From Glutamicibacter sp. B1 (lineage in GTDB: Bacteria > Actinomycetota > Actinomycetes > Actinomycetales > Micrococcaceae): a stretch of 64,000 bases of DNA. The notes under the pieces are model-generated. The model worked only from the letters and a program-made list of their open reading frames with translations, ran no database searches and was not told where the DNA came from. The first letter of the stretch is position 1. The number at the start of each line of letters is the position of its first letter. The stretch spans positions 2,170,001 to 2,234,000 of the forward strand of contig NZ_CP125942.1 in assembly GCF_039602135.1 (NCBI RefSeq). The letters run 5' to 3'. Both the position numbers and the translations under genes were made by a program. This document shows positions 28,461 through 35,066 of this stretch, one piece after another.

Positions 28461-29240
28461 CTAATTTGCCGGGGATTTCATGCTTGGTGCCGGGATCGTG
28501 CCGCCGTTAAGTTCTGCGTCTTGGAAGACTGGGCGACCGTCTTCGGAAACCTCGCGCTGGCTCTTAGTGGACTTCACTTCGGCGTCTTTGGAATCCGAAG
28601 TCGAGGCGCTGGCAGCATCTGCATCAGTTGAGGTCTTGCCCACAGTGGTCTTCGGTGTCGAGGACTCTTCGGACTTTGCTTTGTCTTGGGTGCCTTCACC
28701 TTCAGTGACGCTGTCTCCAGGCAATGGCAGGGTTCCGTATTCCTGCTTATTGTCCTTGGCCTTGACGGCGTCTTCAGCTTCCTGGGTGATTTTGCCTTCG
28801 GAGAGGCTAATCAATCCAGGTGCACCCGGCGATACGAGGCCGAGGTCTTTAGCCTTGGCGGCTAGGGCCTGCGGGGCTCCGAGCGACTGGGCTTCCTTGA
28901 GCAGCGCCTGGTTCTCTTGAGACAGGGCACGTTCCTGGTTGCGCAGGGAGACGATGTCGTACTGGCGCTGAGCAACGGAGGTGTTGAGCAGTACCAAGGT
29001 GACGATGACGCTGAAGGCCAGCAACACGAGAATCACGGACATCGTGACCATGGAGCGCCGGTTCGATTCCTTGATTCGTGGAACTAGAGAAAGGGTCACT
29101 CGCTGACGAGGTTCACCTTTAGGTAGCTGACTGGCAAGCACGGGCTCTGGGCGTAAGGCTCGTGCAGCACTGCCGTCAACAACTGGTTGGTTGTTCACGG
29201 CTGCAATCTTCTGCACGCGACGCGGGGCTCGTTGGCTCAT
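28461..29240 (-). CDS. ftsL: FtsL-like divisome protein
   Basis: 259 residues. A basic cytoplasmic N-terminus (about 1-63) precedes one membrane segment (about 64-86) and a short extracytoplasmic coiled coil (QYDIVSLRNQERALSQENQAL). The motif AAKAKDLGLVSPGAPGLI follows, then an unusually long acidic, Ser/Thr-rich disordered tail of about 110 residues. Size, topology and position between rsmH and ftsI match FtsL of actinobacteria, which diverges strongly in sequence. FtsL, with FtsQ and FtsB, activates FtsWI. It begins two bases after the rsmH stop. Confidence 0.8.
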   Translation of the reverse strand: MSQRAPRRVQKIAAVNNQPVVDGSAARALRPEPVLASQLPKGEPRQRVTLSLVPRIKESNRRSMVTMSVILVLLAFSVIVTLVLLNTSVAQRQYDIVSLRNQERALSQENQALLKEAQSLGAPQALAAKAKDLGLVSPGAPGLISLSEGKITQEAEDAVKAKDNKQEYGTLPLPGDSVTEGEGTQDKAKSEESSTPKTTVGKTSTDADAASASTSDSKDAEVKSTKSQREVSEDGRPVFQDAELNGGTIPAPSMKSPAN

Positions 29241-29242
29241 CC

Positions 29243-30235
29243 TTAGCTCCTCTTCAACACTCGCTCCACAGCTCGCAAGCGAGCTGAGGCTGCACGGGAA
29301 TTTTCTTCAATTTCCTGGTCGCTCGGCTTTTCAGTGCCCTTGGTCAGGACCTTGTATTCAGCCTTATGTTCCTCTAGCTCTACCGGGAATCCGGGAGGAG
29401 CTGAGGACGTTGCACCTTGCACGAAGTGCCTCTTGGTGATCTTGTCTTCTAATGAGTGGTAGCTCATTACGACGACTCGGCCACCGACATTCAGTGCGCC
29501 CATGGCCGCAGGAATCGCGCGCTCCAGCACGTCGAGTTCCTCGTTGACCGCAATTCGCAGGGCTTGGAAGGTACGTTTTGCTGGGTGGCCACTATTTCTA
29601 GCAGCCGCCGCAGGGACTACGCCTCGAATAATTTCCACGAGTTCTGCGGTCGTCGTGATTCGTGATTGTGTTCGTGCTTCGACGATGGCCGTCGAAATAC
29701 GTCCAGCAAACTTCTCCTCGGCCCACTGGCGAATGATGCGCAATAGCTCGTCGCGATCCAAGTCGTTGACGAGATCTTCTGCGGTTGGACCAACAGAGGT
29801 ATCCATGCGCATGTCCAGCGGAGCGTCATAGGAGTAGGCGAAACCTCGTTCACGTTCGTCGAGTTGCAATGACGAGACACCGAGGTCGAAGAGGACACCG
29901 TCAACGCCTGGGAACCCCAAGTCTTCGACAACGTCAGCAATTTCGTCATAGACAGCGTGAACAAGATCAATACGATCTTCGAATGGCTTGAGTCGCGCGC
30001 CAGCGAGCTCATGAGCCTGCTCGTCGCGGTCAAGTCCGATCAAGTGAAGGTTTTCGAACCGCTTCAGAATTGCTTCTGAGTGTCCGCCCATCCCGAGGGT
30101 GCAGTCCACAACGATTGCCCGACGGCCTTCAGCATTTGCTCGCTCGATACCTGGTGCGAGGAGGTTGACGCAACGGTCCAGAAGTACTGGAACGTGGCGT
30201 TCGGATGCTGGTCGCTGGGAATCCTGATTTGGCAC
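29243..30235 (-). CDS. rsmH: 16S rRNA (cytosine-1402-N4)-methyltransferase RsmH (MraW)
   Basis: 330 residues from the chosen GTG. RsmH methylates N4 of C1402 in the decoding site of 16S rRNA with S-adenosylmethionine. The SAM motif [39 protein letters not shown] and the C-terminal [14 protein letters not shown] are typical. The GTG at 30233-30235 has an AAAGGGGGAG ribosome site and gives the usual [14 protein letters not shown] start. A TTG at 30286 would add 17 residues without family support. Confidence 0.95.
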   Translation of the reverse strand: MPNQDSQRPASERHVPVLLDRCVNLLAPGIERANAEGRRAIVVDCTLGMGGHSEAILKRFENLHLIGLDRDEQAHELAGARLKPFEDRIDLVHAVYDEIADVVEDLGFPGVDGVLFDLGVSSLQLDERERGFAYSYDAPLDMRMDTSVGPTAEDLVNDLDRDELLRIIRQWAEEKFAGRISTAIVEARTQSRITTTAELVEIIRGVVPAAAARNSGHPAKRTFQALRIAVNEELDVLERAIPAAMGALNVGGRVVVMSYHSLEDKITKRHFVQGATSSAPPGFPVELEEHKAEYKVLTKGTEKPSDQEIEENSRAASARLRAVERVLKRS

Positions 30236-30407
30236 TGCTCCCCCTTTCGATGTTCGGTGTGTTGTTGAGATCAGATCCCCCTCCAACCAAGTGGTGGTCT
30301 ATCTTCTGGCTCCGGGGAAGTGAAGCCAGACGATTTTCCCCGCAAGGTGGCTGGAGATCTCATCTCAACATCTGGTGTTGTTGGATTGAATTTTTGTTTT
30401 GAGAACT

Positions 30408-30821
30408 TCAGTCCTCATCGGTATCTGAGAAAACATCCTCTTGTTCGTCCAGATACTGTTGCCATGCCTCTGTGTCCCAGATTTCGATGCGATTACCCGC
30501 ACCGATGACTGTGACTTCCCGGTCAAGGCCGCCGTAAGTGCGTAGCACTTGCGGAATCGTGACACGTCCCTGCTTATCCGGTACTTCGTCAGATGCCCCC
30601 GAGAGGAACACACGTGAATAGTCGCGTGCTCGTCGTGAGGTCAATGACGCCTGCGCCAACTGCTCATGCTGCTTCTCGAACTCTCGCTGGCTAAAAACGT
30701 AAATACAACGTTCTTGACCACGCGTTAGCACCAGGCCGTAAGACAATTCATCACGATATTTAGCAGGAAGAATCAGGCGTCCCTTCTCGTCCAGTTTCGG
30801 CGTGTACGTTCCCAGGAACAT
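30408..30821 (-). CDS. mraZ: Transcriptional regulator MraZ
   Basis: 137 residues. MraZ is a ring-forming DNA-binding protein that usually represses its own dcw operon. Two SpoVT/AbrB-like repeats are visible: [17 protein letters not shown] near the start and [15 protein letters not shown] in the second half. The acidic tail ends [10 protein letters not shown]. The ATG at 30819-30821 matches the family start [11 protein letters not shown] and has an AAAGGCGG ribosome site; a GTG two codons earlier is the alternative. Five 10-bp repeats of its likely operator lie just upstream. Confidence 0.95.
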   Translation of the reverse strand: MFLGTYTPKLDEKGRLILPAKYRDELSYGLVLTRGQERCIYVFSQREFEKQHEQLAQASLTSRRARDYSRVFLSGASDEVPDKQGRVTIPQVLRTYGGLDREVTVIGAGNRIEIWDTEAWQQYLDEQEDVFSDTDED

Positions 30822-30850
30822 GCACACCGCCTTTCCGCGAAGTGGCTAGA

Positions 30851-30900
30851 AGCCCCACTCTTCTCTACTTGCCTCCACTTTACTCCACTACCCCCCACTG
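30851..30900 (-). promoter_or_regulatory. Predicted MraZ operator: five 10-bp direct repeats
   Basis: On the minus strand five consecutive 10-bp units carry AGTGGRG in the same register: AGTGGGG, AGTGGAG, AGTGGAG, AGTAGAG and AGTGGGG. The fourth is degenerate. MraZ is known to bind tandem TGGG-type boxes at about 10-bp spacing before its own gene in other bacteria. The array starts about 33 bp before the mraZ ATG and overlaps the predicted promoter, so it suits autorepression. Confidence 0.85.
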
Positions 30901-30904
30901 TCAA
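30877..30904 (-). promoter_or_regulatory. Predicted mraZ/dcw promoter
   Basis: A perfect TTGACA (30904-30899) and TAAAGT (30882-30877) are 16 bases apart on the minus strand. The TTGACA runs into the first AGTGG box and TAAAGT runs into the third, so MraZ bound here would block RNA polymerase. Transcription would begin about 50 bases before the ATG. Confidence 0.6.
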
Positions 30905-31343
30905 TGCGATTTCATTGATTTGGCGAGGGTCTGGAGTTAAAAATTGGCTAAATTTAGCGGTTTCTTGCACCACATCTAGGTGGAGGGAAAATGGAGGGCC
31001 TAGCTAACAGGGCTCCACGCTTCAGAGATTCTCGCGGAAAATACTGCGGAATCTAGGCAAATCTATGCCCAGTGGTGGGAAGTGGAGGAACTCAGGGAGG
31101 AAAGTGGGGGCAGCGTTTAGGAGGTCGAGGAAACCTGAATCTTGGAATCTGCCGGGAATTCAAATTCTCAAAATAAGGCGTGTCGTATGCACGCCATGCC
31201 ACTACCTAATGCTCGTGCTGCGCGGTGCGAGGTAAACCCAATCAGGGAAGCCTCGCACAGAAGCTAATGACAGTCACATAACGAGAAGACGAACGACACT
31301 TGATTCTCGATTTACCTTCAGCCGAGGCCAAACAAAACAGGTT
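30905..31343. other. Gene-free spacer between mraZ and the DUF3040 gene
   Basis: No convincing coding frame or known RNA is visible. It contains a perfect 12-bp palindrome GCTAAATTTAGC (30947-30958). Two TGGAGGG copies lie 11 bp apart (30981, 30992). A plus-strand cluster of AGTGG boxes is at 31071, 31081 and 31103. The remainder to the terminator shows no obvious structure apart from short inverted repeats. Both neighbouring genes are on the minus strand, so the spacer is upstream of mraZ and downstream of the DUF3040 gene. Confidence 0.6.
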
Positions 31344-31378
31344 AAACAAAAAAGAGGTGCAGCCAGGGGCTACACCTC
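31344..31378 (-). terminator. Rho-independent terminator after the DUF3040 gene
   Basis: On the minus strand GAGGTGTAGCC and GGCTGCACCTC pair (one mismatch) around a three-base loop and are followed directly by TTTTTTGTTT. This is the best canonical terminator in the window. Confidence 0.92.
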
Positions 31379-31396
31379 AATATCTATGCTTGCGTA

Positions 31397-31780
31397 TCAG
31401 CTGTCGGACTGATCCCGTTTGCGCTGATTCCATCGCTCTTCGAGACTCGACATGAACTGGGAATTGTTCTTTGCCGCAGATTTTGGACTGCCACCTGCGG
31501 GACGGCCAAGTTTCCCATTGGCCGACTTGGTGAGGGCCAGAAGAACACCGCCAAACATGACAGCAAACCCAATCACACCAACGATGATGATGTGCTGCGA
31601 AATACCAAAGATCAGACCAGCCAAGCCAACGATGACCAAAAGAACGCCCAGCGCAATGTTTCGCGTAGAAAGTCGCCCAGCACTTGCCGGCGCCTTCATA
31701 TTAGAAGCGAAGCGACGGTCTTCATGCAACTGCTTTTCAAGCTGCTCCAACAAACGCTGCTCGTGTTCCGATAGCGGCAT
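31397..31780 (-). CDS. DUF3040-family membrane protein
   Basis: 127 residues. The N-terminus MPLSEHEQRLLEQLEKQLHEDRRFA is the DUF3040 hallmark. Two adjacent hydrophobic segments (about 42-60 and 65-84) form a membrane hairpin, and a basic, polar C-terminal tail follows. The family is actinobacterial and commonly lies near the dcw cluster (Rv2169c is the mycobacterial relative I recall). Its function is unknown. It is probably monocistronic, with its own terminator. Confidence 0.9.
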   Translation of the reverse strand: MPLSEHEQRLLEQLEKQLHEDRRFASNMKAPASAGRLSTRNIALGVLLVIVGLAGLIFGISQHIIIVGVIGFAVMFGGVLLALTKSANGKLGRPAGGSPKSAAKNNSQFMSSLEERWNQRKRDQSDS

Positions 31781-31963
31781 CGTCTTCTCCTTCCAAAGGC
31801 AAACTCAACGGTCGTTTACCGTCGTTAGGTTCAACGCCGAGTCAAAGATAAAAGTTCCCTGATTCTTAATGAGCCTTAGTCCTAGGATAGTCTCTTTTGT
31901 GCTCAGCCTGCCAGTTGATCTTCGCCACTGATCTTGTATACCCACCGGGCTCACAGAATACTT

Positions 31964-33130
31964 TTAGTCCCGCGGTCGCAAAAAACGTGCGGGCGTCACC
32001 ATCGACTGCGGAAATTTCTGTCCAATGAGGTCGGCCACTCGTTCCGCCTCCCTCACTTTCTCATCTTTTGGATCAAGGCTAAGCTGCAATCCAAAGTCCG
32101 GATCTTCGAGCCGTTCAGCTCGAACACCAATCAAACGTACCGGCTGGGTCAACGGAATCAACTTCTTAAAAAGCAACCCAGCAGCTTCACTGATGGTGGC
32201 CGAGGAATCAGATGCCGCACTGAGTGCTTTAGAACGGGTCAGGCCAGTAAAGTCCCGATACTTGATCTTCAGACCAACCCCACCTGCAGCCTTGCCGTTA
32301 TCGCGTAACCGCCTTGCAACTCGATGGCTTAGTCGAAGTAGCTCTTCTTCTAGAATTTGCAGGTCACTAATGTCTGCAGCGAAGGTGTGCTCGGCCGAGA
32401 TGCTCTTTTCCTCACGAGTTACTTCCACAGGACGGTTATCGATGCCCTTTGATAATAGAAACAGCGAACGACCATGTTCCCCCATTCGGGCAACCAGTCG
32501 TTCTTCAGGCTCGCGAGAGAGTTGACCCACTGTTTCGATACCCAGGGCATGTAATTGTTGTGCGGTTCGCTTACCGACACCCCACATCTTGGCCACGGGG
32601 AGATCTTCCAAAAACTCCCCCGTACGCTCGGGAGCAATCACTGCCATCCCATCAGGTTTCGCGTAGGTGGAGGCCAGCTTCGCGATGAATTTGTTTTTTG
32701 CAATACCCACGCTGGCAGGCAACCCCATATTGTCTCGAATATGGTTGCGGATGTTCCGGCCAATTTCTACCGGACCACCTAGCCTTCGCATGCTTCCGGT
32801 GACATCAAGAAACGCTTCATCAACGCTGACCTGTTCAACCAAGGGAGTGAGCGTGCGGAAATACGACATGATTTCCTCAGAGGCTAGCGCGTATTTGTGA
32901 TGACTTGGTTCGACGACCGTTGCTTCAGGCATGAGGGGAATTGCCTGGCTCATCGGCATCGCCGAATGTATCCCCCTGGCACGGCAGTCATATGAAGCTG
33001 AGAGCACGACGCTCCTGCCTCCTGGGAACCCGACAATGACCGGCTTGCCAACCAGCTCAGGACGATCACGCAATTCAACGGAAACGAAAAAGGCGTCCAT
33101 GTCGACGTGCAAAACAGCGCGACTCACCAT
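31964..33130 (-). CDS. dinB: DNA polymerase IV (DinB, Y family)
   Basis: 388 residues. DinB copies past DNA lesions with low fidelity. The catalytic residues are in HVDMDAFF (Asp10) and SVDEAFLD (Asp104, Glu105). The thumb helix-hairpin-helix (KMWGVGKRTAQQLHALGI) and little-finger domain follow. A QLSLD stretch near the C-terminus may be a beta-clamp-binding peptide. The ATG at 33128-33130 has an AGGGGGG ribosome site; a GTG two codons earlier is the alternative. A LexA-like box lies 44 bp upstream, which argues for SOS induction. Confidence 0.95.
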   Translation of the reverse strand: MVSRAVLHVDMDAFFVSVELRDRPELVGKPVIVGFPGGRSVVLSASYDCRARGIHSAMPMSQAIPLMPEATVVEPSHHKYALASEEIMSYFRTLTPLVEQVSVDEAFLDVTGSMRRLGGPVEIGRNIRNHIRDNMGLPASVGIAKNKFIAKLASTYAKPDGMAVIAPERTGEFLEDLPVAKMWGVGKRTAQQLHALGIETVGQLSREPEERLVARMGEHGRSLFLLSKGIDNRPVEVTREEKSISAEHTFAADISDLQILEEELLRLSHRVARRLRDNGKAAGGVGLKIKYRDFTGLTRSKALSAASDSSATISEAAGLLFKKLIPLTQPVRLIGVRAERLEDPDFGLQLSLDPKDEKVREAERVADLIGQKFPQSMVTPARFLRPRD

Positions 33131-33173
33131 TCTCACCCCCCTGCGTCAGCTGAAGTAATCACTCAATCATACT

Positions 33174-33187
33174 CGAATATATGTTCG
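33174..33187 (-). promoter_or_regulatory. Predicted LexA (SOS) box before dinB
   Basis: CGAATATATGTTCG fits the actinobacterial/Gram-positive LexA pattern CGAAC-N4-GTTCG with a single change in one half-site. It lies 44 bp before the dinB start and about 105 bp before the divergent prenyl synthase gene. Confidence 0.75.
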
Positions 33188-33291
33188 GTTTTTACTATAC
33201 TAGCGATTGTGGGTCCGTGGGCCCTATCCCCCAAAAATCACCGGTAGAGTTGTATGTAACCTGCCGTAGTTACCCAAAGAAATGATTTTGC

Positions 33292-34398
33292 ATGTCGCTG
33301 CCTGATTCTCTTCCGTCCCTCGAAGCCGAGGCTTTGGAACTTAGCCAAACGTACACCGCCGAAGTTGCACGGTTGCTTAAGGAATTTCTGGCCGCCAAGA
33401 GAGTTGAAGTTGGTCAAATCACTACCAGTGCAGTTGAAATCGTCAATGCGATTACTTCATTGACTAAGGGCGGTAAACGACTACGCCCACTGTTTGCTTT
33501 TTGGGGTTTTCTGGGTGCTGGCGGCGCGAAGGACTCCACCGACATCGTTCGCCTCGGCGTTGCTCTGGAACTATTCCAGGCCGCAGCGTTGATTCACGAC
33601 GATATTATCGACAACTCCGATACACGTCGCGGGCAACCAAGCGTCCACAAACGATTCGAAGCTCAACACCAAAAGTTGGGCTTGGCAGGTAGTGCAGCGG
33701 CATACGGTAGTGCGAGTGCAATCTTGGCCGGCGACCTTTGTCTATCTTTAAGTGAAGAATGCTTCTCGGAAATAGAGAACCTTCCCAAAGAAGCGCGCGT
33801 GATCTTTAACCGAATGCGCACGCAGGTGATGGCCGGTCAGTATTTGGACGTACTTGAGGAGTCTGCTGGCCCCTCCTATGATCCCACGGAAGCCGTGAAG
33901 CGTGCACGTACCATCGTTCGCTTCAAGTCCGCGAAGTACTCCACAGAAAACCCATTCTTGCTTGGCGGTGCGCTTGCCGGCGCTAATGGAGAACTCCTTG
34001 AGAGCTACTCAGCTTTCGCGTTACCGCTGGGCGAAGCTTTCCAACTTCGCGACGATGTTCTAGGTGTGTTTGGCGATGCCGAAGTTACCGGTAAGCCAAC
34101 CGGCGGAGACCTATTAGAAGGTAAGCGAACGGAGCTCATCGCACATGCCTTGCTTCTATCAACGGACGAAGAACGAGAGTTCATCCAATCGCGCCTTGGG
34201 GCCGTCGATATGTCTGCAGAAGAAGTCAGCTGCCTGAGCAATATTCTTCGAGATAGCGGTGCACTCAAGGCCACTGAAAACCGTATTAGCGAACTGTCAG
34301 ATCAGTCTCGCCGCGCACTCAAAGAACTGCCGATTAGTCCGCGCGCTCATGCTGGCCTTCAGCAGCTCAGCGACGCTGTCACTAATCGCTCAAAGTAA
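33292..34398 (+). CDS. idsA: Trans-polyprenyl diphosphate synthase (IdsA-like)
   Basis: 368 residues. The enzyme chains isopentenyl diphosphate onto allylic diphosphates. The first aspartate-rich motif is DDIID (103-107) followed by NSDTRRGQPSVH, and the second is LRDDVLGVFGD (Asp254, Asp255). GGKRLRP near residue 60 is the pyrophosphate-binding segment. Length and class suggest geranylgeranyl diphosphate synthase (C20), as for actinobacterial IdsA, but chain length cannot be fixed from sequence. The product may feed menaquinone, carotenoid or polyprenol synthesis. There is only a weak ribosome site. Confidence 0.9.
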   Translation: MSLPDSLPSLEAEALELSQTYTAEVARLLKEFLAAKRVEVGQITTSAVEIVNAITSLTKGGKRLRPLFAFWGFLGAGGAKDSTDIVRLGVALELFQAAALIHDDIIDNSDTRRGQPSVHKRFEAQHQKLGLAGSAAAYGSASAILAGDLCLSLSEECFSEIENLPKEARVIFNRMRTQVMAGQYLDVLEESAGPSYDPTEAVKRARTIVRFKSAKYSTENPFLLGGALAGANGELLESYSAFALPLGEAFQLRDDVLGVFGDAEVTGKPTGGDLLEGKRTELIAHALLLSTDEEREFIQSRLGAVDMSAEEVSCLSNILRDSGALKATENRISELSDQSRRALKELPISPRAHAGLQQLSDAVTNRSK

Positions 34399-34419
34399 CA
34401 GCAAAGGTCACCAGTTCAT

Positions 34420-34471
34420 AACAAAGGGTCTCGGTCATCCAAAAACTTTGGAGGACCGAGACCCTTTTGTT
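34420..34471. terminator. Bidirectional terminator between idsA and the Rv2175c-like gene
   Basis: A 17-bp stem with one bulge pairs AACAAAGGGTCTCGGTC (34420-34436) with 34454-34471, and T-rich sequence follows on the plus strand. The flanking genes converge. Confidence 0.9.
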
Positions 34472-34505
34472 GTCTTTTGAACAACAGGTTTAAAGCTTGA
34501 GCCGA

Positions 34506-34859
34506 CTACCAGGCTAGAGCTTGCGCCCGTCGTCTAATTTCAGTTTTACGTCCTGAACGCAAGGCGTTCATTGGAGTGCCTGGCAGCGAATCATCTTCAG
34601 TGAATAACCACGTGATTGCTTCTTCATCGGAATAGCCTGCATCCATAAGTACGGACAAGGTTCCCTTTAGACTTTCGACTACGATGCCGTCTTGGAGAAA
34701 ATCAGCGGGAATGGATCGAACATTGCGTTCTCCGATTCGCACCGAGATAATTGCACGTTCGTCAAGCAAGCGGTGTACGCGACGAATATCGACATCTAAT
34801 TCTTCTGCCACGTCCGGCAGGGTCAGCCACTGGCCGACGAGTTCTACGTATTCCTTCAC
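34506..34859 (-). CDS. Rv2175c-like helix-turn-helix DNA-binding protein
   Basis: 117 residues. A winged-helix or MerR/excisionase-like HTH is visible at about residues 12-55 (WLTLPDVAEELDVDIRRVHRLLDERAI), followed by the family C-terminal domain (ESLKGTLSVLMDAGYSDEEAITWLFTEDDSLPGTPMNALR). The closest known relative is mycobacterial Rv2175c, a PknL substrate next to a prenyl synthase gene, and the same neighbourhood is kept here. Compared with Rv2175c as I recall it, the N-terminal extension holding the phosphorylated threonine is absent. The DNA target is unknown. Confidence 0.82.
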   Translation of the reverse strand: MKEYVELVGQWLTLPDVAEELDVDIRRVHRLLDERAIISVRIGERNVRSIPADFLQDGIVVESLKGTLSVLMDAGYSDEEAITWLFTEDDSLPGTPMNALRSGRKTEIRRRAQALAW

Positions 34860-35066
34860 CCCTTAAGGTTCCCACAAATTCGCAAACTCCGCAGAAACTT
34901 TAGAAAAACGCACCTCAGTAGTTTCCATGCGCCACAGGAGTAGTGTAAATTTCCTTGTATCACTTTGATAACAATTGCATCACGGACAACATTAGGAACG
35001 TAAGCCTCTAATGTCACCTGCGACGCAATGTCCGTTATTTTCACCGTACCTATGAGGATCGACTCC

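Noticed and set aside
31090..31380. Possible RNase P RNA suggested by GAGGAAAGT near 31097 and GGTAAACCC near 31230
   Set aside because: The GAGGAAAGTCCGGGC core is broken after GAGGAAAGT, and the distal P4 partner strand (ACAGAACCCGGCTTA type) is missing; the GTGGGGG fits the AGTGG box series instead.
34880..35066. c-di-AMP (ydaO) riboswitch before the LysM transglycosylase
   Set aside because: Such switches precede wall hydrolases in actinobacteria, but the conserved core sequences are absent; only short inverted segments (ACGGACA/TGTCCGT) are visible.
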